In this document: positions 7,866 to 16,710 of the stretch, piece after piece
Layout: each line of letters opens with the position of its first letter
Position numbering within the stretch: the stretch's first letter is position 1
Source of the DNA: Blastococcus sp. CPCC 205250
GTDB taxonomy: Bacteria; Actinomycetota; Actinomycetes; Mycobacteriales; Geodermatophilaceae
Reading direction: 5' to 3'
NCBI RefSeq assembly: GCF_019799925.1
Contig: NZ_JABGCG010000011.1
Span: 91,142-155,141 of the forward strand
Length of the DNA stretch: 64,000 bases
Made by a program: the position numbers and the translations under genes
Notes under the pieces: model-generated
What the model saw: the letters and a program-made list of their open reading frames with translations, nothing else
Told to the model about the DNA's origin: nothing
Database searches by the model: none

Positions 7866-8846
7866 ATGGCGATGACGGCGATGGTCAAGGACGAGCTGTC
7901 CCGGGTGGAGTGCTCACGGACCTCCGAGCGCAAGGCCGAGGTGACCGCGCTGCTGCGGTTCTCCGGGGGCCTGCACATCGTGGGCGGCCGGGTGGTCATC
8001 GAGGCCGAGCTCGACACCGGCTCGGTCGCGCGCCGGCTGCGCCGCGACATCAGCGAGGTCTACGGCTACACCAGCGGGGTCAGCGTGCTGGCCGGCGGCA
8101 ACATCCGCCGCGGCGTGCGTTACCTGGTGCGGATCGCCAAGCACGGGGAGGGGCTGGCGCGGCAGACCGGACTGGTCGACCAGCGCGGCCGCCCCGTCCG
8201 CGGCCTGCCGCCGTCGGTGGTCTCCGGCGGCATCGGGGACGCCGAGGCCGCCTGGCGGGGCGCCTTCCTCGCGCACGGGTCGCTCACCGAGCCCGGCCGG
8301 TCGTCCTCGCTCGAGGTGACCTGCCCCGGGCCGGAGGCGGCCATGGCGCTCGTGGGGGCCGCCCGCCGGCTGGGCATCGCGGCCAAGGCCCGGGAGGTGC
8401 GCGGCGCCGACCGGGTCGTCGTCCGCGACGGCGACGCGATCAGTGCGCTGCTCACCCGCATGGGCGCCCACGACGCCGTCATGGCCTGGGAGGAGCGGCG
8501 CATGCGCCGCGAGGTCCGGGCCACCGCGAACCGGCTGGCCAACTTCGACGACGCCAACCTGCGCCGCTCGGCGCGGGCGGCGGTCGCGGCCAGCGCCCGC
8601 GTCGAGCGGGCGCTGGAGATCCTCGGCACCGAGGCGCCCGAGCACCTGCTCGTCGCCGGCCGGCTGCGCCTGGAGTACGGGCAGGCCTCGCTGGAGGAGC
8701 TGGGTCAGCGGGCCGACCCGCCGATGACCAAGGACGCCGTCGCCGGTCGTATAAGGCGTCTCCTCGCCATGGCCGACAAGCGGGCCAAGGACCTCGGCAT
8801 CCCGGACACGGAGTCCGTCGTCACCGACGACATGCTCACCCAGTAG
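7866..8846 (+). CDS. whiA: DNA-binding protein WhiA
   Basis: A 326-residue WhiA, the actinobacterial sporulation and cell-division regulator. The N-terminal LAGLIDADG-homing-endonuclease-like fold covers roughly residues 1-220 (ALLRFSGGLHIVGGR, GAFLAHGSLTEPGRSSSLEV). A C-terminal helix-turn-helix follows (TKDAVAGRIRRLLAMADKRA). In Streptomyces WhiA acts with WhiB to activate ftsZ and other sporulation genes. ATG at 7866 was chosen because the conserved N-terminus (MTAMVKDELSRVE) begins here; the frame is open upstream without family similarity. Confidence 0.95.
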   Translation: MAMTAMVKDELSRVECSRTSERKAEVTALLRFSGGLHIVGGRVVIEAELDTGSVARRLRRDISEVYGYTSGVSVLAGGNIRRGVRYLVRIAKHGEGLARQTGLVDQRGRPVRGLPPSVVSGGIGDAEAAWRGAFLAHGSLTEPGRSSSLEVTCPGPEAAMALVGAARRLGIAAKAREVRGADRVVVRDGDAISALLTRMGAHDAVMAWEERRMRREVRATANRLANFDDANLRRSARAAVAASARVERALEILGTEAPEHLLVAGRLRLEYGQASLEELGQRADPPMTKDAVAGRIRRLLAMADKRAKDLGIPDTESVVTDDMLTQ

Positions 8847-8854
8847 CGGCTGCT

Positions 8855-8873
8855 CCCCCCCCCCCCCCCCCCC
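8855..8873 (+). repeat. Homopolymer run of 19 C
   Basis: Nineteen consecutive C residues start 8 bases after the whiA stop. The true length in the genome is uncertain, because such runs are misread and slip during replication. Confidence 0.9.
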
Positions 8874-8882
8874 GACGGGGGG
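8868..8882 (+). terminator. C-run/G-run hairpin after whiA
   Basis: The end of the C tract can pair with six G at 8877-8882 across the short loop GAC, giving a compact GC hairpin between whiA and the GGDEF gene. The register is flexible because of the long C run. Confidence 0.45.
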
Positions 8883-8965
8883 AGGTGGGTGCAGTCCGGG
8901 CGCCCGCGCGTCGATGTCCCGGTCAGTGGCGGGGCACCCAGCGCCCGCCGGCCGAGAGGACCGGG

Positions 8966-10582
8966 ATGACGCTGCAGTCGTGGTGGGTGGTGTTCGCCTG
9001 CGCCGCCGTCGTCGCGGTCGTCACCGCGACGCTCGCCTGGCGCCGCCGGTCCCGGACGCCGGCGGCCACCGCGCTCACGGTGACGATGGGCGGCATCACC
9101 ATCTGGTCGGCCGCCGACGCCGCCGTCTACGGGCTCGACGCCCAGCCGGTGCGGCAGGCCTACGCGGCGGTCCTCATGGCCGGTGTCGGCCTGGTGGTCG
9201 CGGGGGCGTACGCGCTGGCCCGCACCGTCGCCGACCCCTCGTGGCGCCTCGCCCGCCGCACGGCCGTGCTCCTCGCCGTCGAGCCCGTCCTCCTGGTGGT
9301 GGCCGCCGCCCTGCCGGCCACCCACCCGCTCGTCATGGACAGCGCCGGCGCGGGGGCCGCGGCCGAGGTCACCCTCGGCCCGTTGTTCCTGGTGCACACC
9401 GGCTACAGCTATCTGCTGCTCGGCGCCGCGTACCTGCACCTGTTCCGCCGCTTCCGGGTCGCGACCGGGGTGTTCCGCAGCCAGATCAGCGTCCTCCTGG
9501 GCACCGGCCTGCTGTCCACCGTGGGCAACGTGGCCACGGTCGCCTCGCAGAACGACGGGCACGGCGTCGACGTCACCCCGCTGTTCTTCCTGCTCACCGG
9601 ACTGGTGCACTGCTGGGCGCTGTTCCGGCTCGGCCTGCTGCGGCTGGTCCCGGTGGCCCGCGAGCAGGTCGTGGACACCGTCCCCGACGCCGTGCTCGTG
9701 GTCGACCCCGACAACCGCGTCCTGGACCTCAACCCCGCGGCGGTCGCCATGCTGGAGCGGATGCGCCCCGGCGTCGCGGACGGGATCGTCGGCCGCAGCC
9801 TGCACACGGTGGCCGGCGCGCACGCCGTCGCCCTCTTCGGGAGCGTCGCGTCGGAGGACGGGCACCGCGTCGCCGAGGTGTCGCCCGGGGTGTGGCTGGA
9901 CGTCCGCGACTCCGCCGTCAGCGACCCCCGCGGGCGGGCGCTCGGCCGGATCGTCGTCGTCCGGGACGTCAGCGAGCAGCAGGCGCGGCAGCACGCCGTC
10001 GAGCTGCTGAACCGGCAGCTGGCCGAGCAGGTGCGGCTCATCGACGAGCTGCGCGCGGAGCTGGCCGAGGAGGCCGTCCGCGACCCGCTCACCGGGCTGC
10101 ACAACCGCCGGCACCTCGACCGGGCCCTCGCCGCCGCGCTGGCCGCGGCCTCCGGGCAGTCGCCGGTCTCGGTGGTCATGGTCGACGTCGACCACTTCAA
10201 GTCGGTCAACGACCGCTTCGGGCACGCGGTCGGCGACCGGGTGCTGCAGTCCGTGGCGCGCGTCCTCACCGGGGCAGCGCGCCCCGGCGACACCGTCGCC
10301 CGCCTGGGTGGCGAGGAGTTCGTCGTGGTGCTCCCGGGCGCCGGGCAGTGGGAGGCCGCCGCCCGTGCCGAGGAGCTCCGCCGCCGCTGTGCCGCGCTCG
10401 TGGACGAGGGTCCCTGGGGCAGCTGCTCGGTCACGGTCAGCGCGGGGGTGGCCGAGGGGCCTGCCGCCGGCGCCGACCCGGCGTCCCTGCTCGCCGCCGC
10501 GGACCGCGCCGTGTACGCCGCGAAGGCCGCCGGCCGGGACCGTGTGGTCGCCGCGGGGGACGTGGCGGCACCCGTCGGCTGA
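8966..10582 (+). CDS. Membrane-bound PAS-GGDEF diguanylate cyclase
   Basis: A 538-residue protein. The N-terminal ~230 residues carry about seven membrane helices, of the type seen as N-terminal 7TM sensory regions of kinases and cyclases. A PAS-like domain follows (DTVPDAVLVVDPDNRVLDLN, near 235), then a short coiled coil (LAEQVRLIDELRAELAEE). The GGDEF domain is near 375-530, with signature RLGGEEFVVVLPG and an inhibitory I-site RPGD five residues before it. Intact GGEEF predicts synthesis of cyclic di-GMP with product feedback; no EAL domain is present. ATG at 8966 has GAGAGGA upstream. Confidence 0.92.
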   Translation: MTLQSWWVVFACAAVVAVVTATLAWRRRSRTPAATALTVTMGGITIWSAADAAVYGLDAQPVRQAYAAVLMAGVGLVVAGAYALARTVADPSWRLARRTAVLLAVEPVLLVVAAALPATHPLVMDSAGAGAAAEVTLGPLFLVHTGYSYLLLGAAYLHLFRRFRVATGVFRSQISVLLGTGLLSTVGNVATVASQNDGHGVDVTPLFFLLTGLVHCWALFRLGLLRLVPVAREQVVDTVPDAVLVVDPDNRVLDLNPAAVAMLERMRPGVADGIVGRSLHTVAGAHAVALFGSVASEDGHRVAEVSPGVWLDVRDSAVSDPRGRALGRIVVVRDVSEQQARQHAVELLNRQLAEQVRLIDELRAELAEEAVRDPLTGLHNRRHLDRALAAALAAASGQSPVSVVMVDVDHFKSVNDRFGHAVGDRVLQSVARVLTGAARPGDTVARLGGEEFVVVLPGAGQWEAAARAEELRRRCAALVDEGPWGSCSVTVSAGVAEGPAAGADPASLLAAADRAVYAAKAAGRDRVVAAGDVAAPVG

Positions 10583-10596
10583 CCTCCTGCCGCACC

Positions 10597-10612
10597 GCGG
10601 GGAGCGCCCCGC
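10597..10612 (+). terminator. Short hairpin after the cyclase gene
   Basis: GCGGGG-AGCG-CCCCGC forms a 6-bp stem 14 bases after the stop. It is a weak candidate terminator ahead of the gap promoter. Confidence 0.4.
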
Positions 10613-10623
10613 CGCCGGGCCGA

Positions 10624-10629
10624 TAGGCT
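10624..10629 (+). promoter_or_regulatory. Candidate -10 box (TAGGCT) of the gap-pgk-tpiA operon
   Basis: TAGGCT fits TANNNT and lies 71 bases before the gap start, giving a leader of about 64 bases with a GGGAGGT ribosome site. No clear -35 is seen. Confidence 0.4.
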
Positions 10630-10700
10630 CCCCGCCGACGCGCGGCCGAGCGTCCCGCCCGGCCGCCGCTGCAGCGAACCGGGTCTCGGGAGGTCCAGCA

Positions 10701-11708
<1,008 letters not shown>

Positions 11709-11711
11709 GTG

Positions 11712-12917
11712 ATGCGCTCCCTCGACGACCTCCTGGCCGAGGGCGTCTCGGGCCGGCGCGTGCTCGTGCGCGCCGACCTGAACGTCCCCCTGGACAAGCA
11801 GACCCGCGAGATCACCGACGACGGCCGGATCCGCGCGAGCCTGCCGACCGTCCAGGCGCTGCGCGACGGCGGCGCCCGCGTCGTCCTGGCCGCCCACCTG
11901 GGCCGGCCCAAGGGCGCCCCGGACCCGCAGTTCTCCCTGGCCCCCGTCGCCGCGCGGCTCGGCGAGCTGCTCGGCGCCGAGGTGCCGCTGGCCGCGGACG
12001 TGGCCGGGGACGACGCCCGCGCCCGGGCCGCCGCCCTCGGTGACGGCGACGTGCTGCTGCTGGAGAACGTCCGCTTCGAGGCGGCCGAGACGTCGAAGGA
12101 CGACGCCGAGCGCGGGGAGCTGGCCGACCGGCTGGCCGCCCTGGCCGACGTCTACGTCGACGACGCCTTCGGCGCGGTGCACCGTAGGCACGCGTCGGTG
12201 TACGACGTCGCGCTGCGGCTGCCGCACGTCGCGGGCCGGCTCGTGGCCCAGGAGCTCGAGGTCCTCACCCGGCTGACCACCGACCCGGCCCGGCCGTACG
12301 TGGTCGTGCTCGGTGGCTCCAAGGTCAGCGACAAGCTGGCCGTGATCGAGGCGCTGCTGCCCCGGGTCGACCGGCTGCTGGTCGGCGGCGGGATGTGCTT
12401 CACGTTCCTCGCCGCCCAGGGCCACGGCGTGGGCAGCTCGCTGCTCGAGGCCGACCAGGTCGACACCTGCCGCCGGCTGCTGGCCGAGGCGGGGGACCGG
12501 ATCGTGCTGCCCGTCGACGTCGTCGCCGCCTCGGCGTTCAGCGCCGACGCCGAGACCTCGGTCGTGGACGTCGACGCGATCCCCGACGACCGGATGGGCC
12601 TGGACGTCGGCCCGCGGACCGTCAAGGTCTTCGGGCGCGAGCTCGGGGGTGCGCGCACGGTGTTCTGGAACGGCCCGATGGGCGTCTTCGAGCTGGCGCC
12701 CTTCCAGGCCGGGACCCGCGGGGTCGCCACGGCTGTCGCCGCGGTCGACGGGCTGTCGGTCGTCGGGGGCGGCGACTCCGCCGCCGCCGTCCGCACGCTG
12801 GGGCTGGACGAGGCCGCGTACGGGCACATCAGCACCGGCGGCGGCGCGTCGCTGGAGTACCTCGAGGGCCGGGAGCTCCCGGGCCTCGCGGTGCTGACCG
12901 AGGGCGGGGCCGCCTGA
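11712..12917 (+). CDS. pgk: Phosphoglycerate kinase
   Basis: A 401-residue PGK, which makes ATP and 3-phosphoglycerate from 1,3-bisphosphoglycerate. Substrate-binding RADLNVPLD is near residue 20, AHLGRPKG near 60, and the C-terminal nucleotide motif GGGDSAAAVR near 355. The reading frame can start at GTG 11709, immediately after the gap stop, or at ATG 11712; I chose the ATG. No separate ribosome site is obvious, so translation is probably coupled to gap. The stop overlaps the tpiA ATG. Confidence 0.97.
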   Translation: MRSLDDLLAEGVSGRRVLVRADLNVPLDKQTREITDDGRIRASLPTVQALRDGGARVVLAAHLGRPKGAPDPQFSLAPVAARLGELLGAEVPLAADVAGDDARARAAALGDGDVLLLENVRFEAAETSKDDAERGELADRLAALADVYVDDAFGAVHRRHASVYDVALRLPHVAGRLVAQELEVLTRLTTDPARPYVVVLGGSKVSDKLAVIEALLPRVDRLLVGGGMCFTFLAAQGHGVGSSLLEADQVDTCRRLLAEAGDRIVLPVDVVAASAFSADAETSVVDVDAIPDDRMGLDVGPRTVKVFGRELGGARTVFWNGPMGVFELAPFQAGTRGVATAVAAVDGLSVVGGGDSAAAVRTLGLDEAAYGHISTGGGASLEYLEGRELPGLAVLTEGGAA

Positions 12918-13762
12918 TGGCCCGCACGCCCGCCCCCGCGCCCCGGCAGGGGCGCCGGCCGCTGATCGCCGGCAACTGGAAGATGCACATGACGCACCTG
13001 GAGGCCATCGGCCTGGTGCAGAAGCTCGCGTTCTCCCTCAAGGAGCCGCAGCTGCAGGCCGCCGAGGTCGTCGTGGTGCCGCCGTTCACGGCCCTGCGCA
13101 GCGTCCAGACGCTGGTCACCGGCGACAAGCTCGGCATCGGCTACGGCGCGCAGGACCTGTCCCTGCACGACTCCGGCGCCTACACCGGCGAGGTGAGCGG
13201 GGCGATGCTCGCCGCGCTGGCCTGCACGTACGTCGTCGTCGGGCACTCCGAGCGGCGCGCGCTGCACCGTGAGGACGACGCCGTCGTCGCCGGCAAGGTG
13301 CAGGCGGCCCAGCGGCACGGCCTGGTGCCGATCCTGTGCGTCGGGGAGGGCCTGGAGGTCCGCCGCGCCGGCGAGCACGTCGCGCACTGCACCGCCCAGC
13401 TCGACGCGGCCCTCGAGGGGCTGACCGCCGAGCAGGTGCAGCAGGTGGTGGGCGGCGGGGGTGCCGGGTCCGGCGGCGGGATCGTGCTCGCCTACGAGCC
13501 GGTGTGGGCGATCGGCACCGGCGAGGTGGCCACCCCGGACGACGCCCAGGAGGTCTGCGGCGCACTCCGGTCCCGGCTCGCCGAGCGTTTCGGCCCGGAG
13601 ACGGGCGCCGTCGTCCGTATCCTCTACGGCGGGTCGGTGAAGGCCGCGAACACGGCCGGGATCCTGGCCGGGCCGGACGTCGACGGTGCACTCGTCGGTG
13701 GCGCCAGCCTGGACGCCGACGAGTTCGCGCAGATCTGTCGGATCGCCGCCGACGGGAGCTGA
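12917..13762 (+). CDS. tpiA: Triosephosphate isomerase
   Basis: A 281-residue TIM-barrel enzyme that interconverts dihydroxyacetone phosphate and glyceraldehyde 3-phosphate. GNWKMH contains catalytic Lys22. VVGHSERR carries the electrophilic His, and AYEPVWAIGTG carries the catalytic Glu. LYGGSVK near the C-terminus binds phosphate. ATG overlaps the pgk TGA. The N-terminal ~14 residues (ARTPAPAPRQGRR) are an extra basic, Pro-rich leader. Confidence 0.97.
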   Translation: MARTPAPAPRQGRRPLIAGNWKMHMTHLEAIGLVQKLAFSLKEPQLQAAEVVVVPPFTALRSVQTLVTGDKLGIGYGAQDLSLHDSGAYTGEVSGAMLAALACTYVVVGHSERRALHREDDAVVAGKVQAAQRHGLVPILCVGEGLEVRRAGEHVAHCTAQLDAALEGLTAEQVQQVVGGGGAGSGGGIVLAYEPVWAIGTGEVATPDDAQEVCGALRSRLAERFGPETGAVVRILYGGSVKAANTAGILAGPDVDGALVGGASLDADEFAQICRIAADGS

Positions 13763-13790
13763 CCGCTCCCGCTCGGGGCCGGGGGAGCGG
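13763..13790 (+). terminator. Hairpin between tpiA and the binding-protein gene
   Basis: CCGCTCCC pairs exactly with GGGAGCGG (stem 8 bp, loop 12). The right arm contains the purine-rich stretch that could serve as ribosome site for the GTG at 13795, so this may be a terminator or may mask translation. Confidence 0.5.
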
Positions 13791-13794
13791 GTAC

Positions 13795-15591
13795 GTGAGC
13801 AGCACGCTGGACCGAGTGGCGCAGCGGCGCCCGTCGTGGCTGCGCGGCACCGTCGGCCGGGTGCTCGGCCTGGCGGTCGTCGTCGCGCTGGTCGTCGCGG
13901 TGGCGGTCAGCTGCAGCGGCGGCCGGGACGCAGGCGCCGCCGTCCCGGTCCTCGGGGACGGGCCGGACGCCGGCATCAGCGGCGTCCGGGCCCCGTCGGA
14001 CGTCGACGGCGGCACCCTGCGGGTCGTCGCCGGGGACATCGACAGCCTCGACCCGCAGCGCTCGTACTCCCCGGGCGTGTGGAACCTCATGCGGCTCTAC
14101 ACCCGCACGCTGGTCACCTACTCGTCCACGCCAGGGGAGACCGACACCCTCGTCCCGGACCTCGCCACCGACGTCGGCACCACGCCGGACAACGGGCTGA
14201 CCTGGACGTTCACCCTCCGCGAGGGGGTGACGTTCGAGACCGGCGCGCCCATCACCTCGCGGGACGTGAAGTACGGCATCGAGCGGTCCTTCGCCTCCGA
14301 CGTCATCGTCGGCGGGCCCACCACCGTGGTGGACCTGCTCGACGACCCGGGCAACCCCTACCCCGGCCCCTACGCGGACGAGACCCCCGACCGGCTGGGC
14401 CTGCCGGGGATCGAGACGCCCGACGACCGCACGGTCGTGTTCCGGCTGCGTGCGGCCACCCCGGACTTCCCCGTCGTGCTGGCCCTGCCCTCCAGCAGCC
14501 CCGTGCCGATCGCCTCCGACACCCGCGAGGCCTACGGCGGCGACCCGGTCAGCTCCGGCCCGTACGCCATCACCGCCGTCGACGACCACGGGATCGTGCT
14601 CGACCGCAACCCGCAGTGGACCCGCGCCACCGACGACGTGCGGACGGCGCTGCCCGACCAGGTCGTCGTCCGCCGGGGGCTGTCCGGGCTGGAGCGCGAC
14701 CAGGCGCTGCTGGCCGGCTCCGCCGACGTCGACATCTCCGCCACCGGCGTCCAACTGGTCACCCAGGCGCGGGTGGAGGGCGGTGCGGGCGGGGACGTCG
14801 CGCTGGCCGACCGGGTCGACGAGGTGCCCACCGGGGCGGTACGGCTGCTCGCGCTGCCCACCGACGTGGCCCCGATGAACGACCCCGGCTGCCGGGCGGC
14901 CGTGGCGGCCGCCGTCGACCGCGCGGGCGTGCAGGAGGCCCTCGGCGGCGGAGCCGACGCGATGGCGACGTCGCACCTGTGGCCCGCGGGCCTGGACGGC
15001 GGTCCGGAACAGTCGGCGGGCGGTGCCGACCCCGAGGCGGCCCGGGAGGCGCTGGCCGCCTGCGGGATGCCCGACGGCTTCAGCACCGTGCTCGCGGTCG
15101 CCGACGCCCCGGCCAGCGTCGCGGTGGCGCAGGAGCTCGCCGACCAGTTCGCGGAGGTCGGCATCACCGTCGAGGTGCGGCCGCTGCCGGCCGGCACCTT
15201 CTACGCCCGGGACGTGGGCGACCCCGACAACGTGGCGGCCAACGGCTACGGCATGGTCCTGGCGACCTGGACGGCGGTCGTGCCGACGCCCTCGGCGTTC
15301 CTGGTCCCGCTGGTCGACGGCCGGTCGGTGAGCCGGGTCGGCAACACCAACTACGCCCGCCTGGTGGACCAGGGCATCACCGGGCTGGTGGACGCCGCGG
15401 TCGCGGCCGGGACGGACCCCGCCGCCGCCCGTGCCGCCTGGCGCGACGTGGCGACCGCGGCGGAGGCCACCGGCGCCTACGTGCCGCTGGCCGAGACGCG
15501 GGTGCAGCTGCTCGCCGGGCAGCGGTTGCGCAACGGCGTGGTCATGGAGCCCTACAGCGGCTACGACCTGGCCACCGCCGGGGTCCGCTGA
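13795..15591 (+). CDS. ABC transporter family-5 solute-binding lipoprotein (peptide/nickel type)
   Basis: A 598-residue SBP_bac_5 protein. The signal peptide is basic residues then a hydrophobic core VVVALVVAVAV, with a lipobox ending in Cys40 (AVSC). Mature-domain hallmarks are GGTLRVVAGDIDSLDPQ, TWTFTLREGVTFETGAPIT and VSSGPYAI. Such proteins deliver oligopeptides or other solutes to ABC permeases on the outer face of the membrane. No permease or ATPase gene is adjacent, so it is an orphan binding protein. It begins 32 bases after tpiA, beyond a hairpin. The ligand is unknown. Confidence 0.9.
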   Translation: MSSTLDRVAQRRPSWLRGTVGRVLGLAVVVALVVAVAVSCSGGRDAGAAVPVLGDGPDAGISGVRAPSDVDGGTLRVVAGDIDSLDPQRSYSPGVWNLMRLYTRTLVTYSSTPGETDTLVPDLATDVGTTPDNGLTWTFTLREGVTFETGAPITSRDVKYGIERSFASDVIVGGPTTVVDLLDDPGNPYPGPYADETPDRLGLPGIETPDDRTVVFRLRAATPDFPVVLALPSSSPVPIASDTREAYGGDPVSSGPYAITAVDDHGIVLDRNPQWTRATDDVRTALPDQVVVRRGLSGLERDQALLAGSADVDISATGVQLVTQARVEGGAGGDVALADRVDEVPTGAVRLLALPTDVAPMNDPGCRAAVAAAVDRAGVQEALGGGADAMATSHLWPAGLDGGPEQSAGGADPEAAREALAACGMPDGFSTVLAVADAPASVAVAQELADQFAEVGITVEVRPLPAGTFYARDVGDPDNVAANGYGMVLATWTAVVPTPSAFLVPLVDGRSVSRVGNTNYARLVDQGITGLVDAAVAAGTDPAAARAAWRDVATAAEATGAYVPLAETRVQLLAGQRLRNGVVMEPYSGYDLATAGVR

Positions 15592-15643
15592 GCGCTCCGG
15601 TCCGCCCGCCGGGTCGTTGCCCGGGGCGCCGGACGCGCTCGGC

Positions 15644-15649
15644 TACCCT
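15644..15649 (+). promoter_or_regulatory. -10 box (TACCCT) of secG; leaderless start predicted
   Basis: TACCCT ends 6 bases before the ATG at 15656, so transcription should start at or next to the A of ATG. No Shine-Dalgarno sequence is present, which supports a leaderless message. Confidence 0.6.
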
Positions 15650-15655
15650 GGGCGC

Positions 15656-15889
15656 ATGGTCGAGCTGGTCCTCAACGTGCTGCTGGTGCTCACCAGCGTG
15701 CTCCTCGTGGTGCTGATCCTGCTGCACCGCGGCAAGGGCGGTGGGCTCTCGTCCATGTTCGGCGGCGCGGCCTCCTCCTCCCTGTCGGGGTCGTCCGTGG
15801 TGGAGAAGAACCTCAACCGGCTGACCGTCTTCACCGGGCTCATCTGGGCCGTCTGCGTCGTCGGCCTGGGGATCCTGCTCAAGGTCTGA
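15656..15889 (+). CDS. secG: Preprotein translocase subunit SecG
   Basis: A 77-residue protein with two membrane helices separated by the conserved cytoplasmic loop HRGKGGGLSSMFGG. It is a non-essential part of the SecYEG channel that helps SecA-driven translocation. Length and loop match actinobacterial SecG. Its position after the gap-pgk-tpiA cluster is the usual one. It probably has its own leaderless promoter. Confidence 0.96.
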   Translation: MVELVLNVLLVLTSVLLVVLILLHRGKGGGLSSMFGGAASSSLSGSSVVEKNLNRLTVFTGLIWAVCVVGLGILLKV

Positions 15890-15992
15890 CGGAGGACCCG
15901 CCGGCCCGGGCCTCGCGCGCCCGGAGCCGGTGCCTGCGGCCCGACCACGGGATGCGGGCGAAAACGTGACCTGGAACCCCCTCGCCAGGCCC

Positions 15993-15998
15993 TAGACT
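15993..15998 (+). promoter_or_regulatory. Candidate -10 box (TAGACT) of rbpA
   Basis: TAGACT fits TANNNT and lies 57 bases before the rbpA start codon, giving a leader of about 50 bases. No convincing -35 can be assigned. Confidence 0.4.
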
Positions 15999-16054
15999 CC
16001 CGACGGCGGCGCGTCCGGCGCCGCGGGTTCGGGGCTGGAGTCCAGGGGGCGCTC

Positions 16055-16396
16055 GTGGCTGGTGGGAACGCGATCCGGGGTTCGCGGGTCGGTGCTGGAC
16101 CGATGGGTGAGGCGGAGCGCGGCGAGGCGGCTCCGCGCCGTCGGGTGGCCTTCTTCTGCGCCCAGGCGCACGAGACGCGGGTCTCCTTCGCGTCCGACGC
16201 CGACGTACCGGAGCTGTGGGACTGCCCCCGCTGCGGCCTGCCGGCCGGTCAGGACCAGGCGGCGCCGCCGCCGGCTCCGCGCACCGAGCCGTACAAGACG
16301 CACCTGGCCTACGTCCGCGAGCGGCGCTCCGACGCCGACGGCGACGCCCTCCTGGAGGAGGCGCTCGCCAAGCTCCGGGCCCGCCGCGGCGCCTGA
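16055..16396 (+). CDS. rbpA: RNA polymerase-binding protein RbpA
   Basis: A 113-residue RbpA, the actinobacterial activator that binds RNA polymerase and principal sigma factors. The N-terminal arm with MAGGNAIRGSRVGAGP is followed by a core domain carrying FFCAQAHE and DCPRCGLPA. That Cys-His-CxxC set is the zinc-binding arrangement described for the Streptomyces protein. The sigma-interaction region (PYKTHLAYVRERRSDADG) follows. GTG at 16055 is preceded by CCAGGGGG. The gene is single and ends before a bidirectional hairpin. Confidence 0.97.
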   Translation: MAGGNAIRGSRVGAGPMGEAERGEAAPRRRVAFFCAQAHETRVSFASDADVPELWDCPRCGLPAGQDQAAPPPAPRTEPYKTHLAYVRERRSDADGDALLEEALAKLRARRGA

Positions 16397-16417
16397 GCCG
16401 GGGAACTCCCGCCGCGG

Positions 16418-16443
16418 CCCCGCGCCGCCGGTCCGGCGCGGGG
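16418..16443. terminator. Bidirectional terminator between rbpA and the minus-strand operon
   Basis: CCCCGCGCCG and CGGCGCGGGG form a perfect 10-bp stem around a 6-base loop, lying between the convergent rbpA (ends 16396) and the 58-aa gene (ends 16473). Confidence 0.75.
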
Positions 16444-16472
16444 TCCCGGCGTGCGGTCGGCCCGTGCGCGGG

Positions 16473-16649
16473 TCAGCAGCTGTCGTCGCCGGGGCTGCTC
16501 CGCCAGCCGGCCGCGGCGACGTCCCAGTAGCGGGCCCGCCGGTCCACCGGCTCCGCCGGGAACGGCGTGCTCGGCGCCGCCGCGGGGGCGACGATGCGGA
16601 CCCGCCGCACCTGGGCAGCGGGACGGGCGTGCGGCACGACGGTGGTCAT
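16473..16649 (-). CDS. 58-residue protein, unknown function
   Basis: A short Arg/Pro/Ala-rich protein starting MTTVVPHARPAAQVRR and containing ARYWDVAAAGWRSSPGDDSC at its end. ATG at 16649 has an excellent ribosome site (GGAGGA, 6 bases upstream), which argues for real translation. It lies 61 bases downstream of the PIG-L deacetylase gene in the same direction and is the last gene of that operon. I recognise no family. Confidence 0.55.
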   Translation of the reverse strand: MTTVVPHARPAAQVRRVRIVAPAAAPSTPFPAEPVDRRARYWDVAAAGWRSSPGDDSC

Positions 16650-16710
16650 GGGGGTCCTCCGGTCTCTCGTGGGTGGTGGGGACGCGCGCTGCCGGCCTCG
16701 CCGGGCGCGG

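Noticed and set aside
7645..7875. Small ORF in the yvcK-whiA gap
   Set aside because: No good ribosome site, it overlaps the whiA start, and the translation is low-complexity Arg/Gly/Thr.
15961..15998. SigR-type (oxidative stress) promoter for rbpA
   Set aside because: A GGAAC occurs at 15973, but no GTT is found at the required distance, so only a generic TAGACT -10 is kept.
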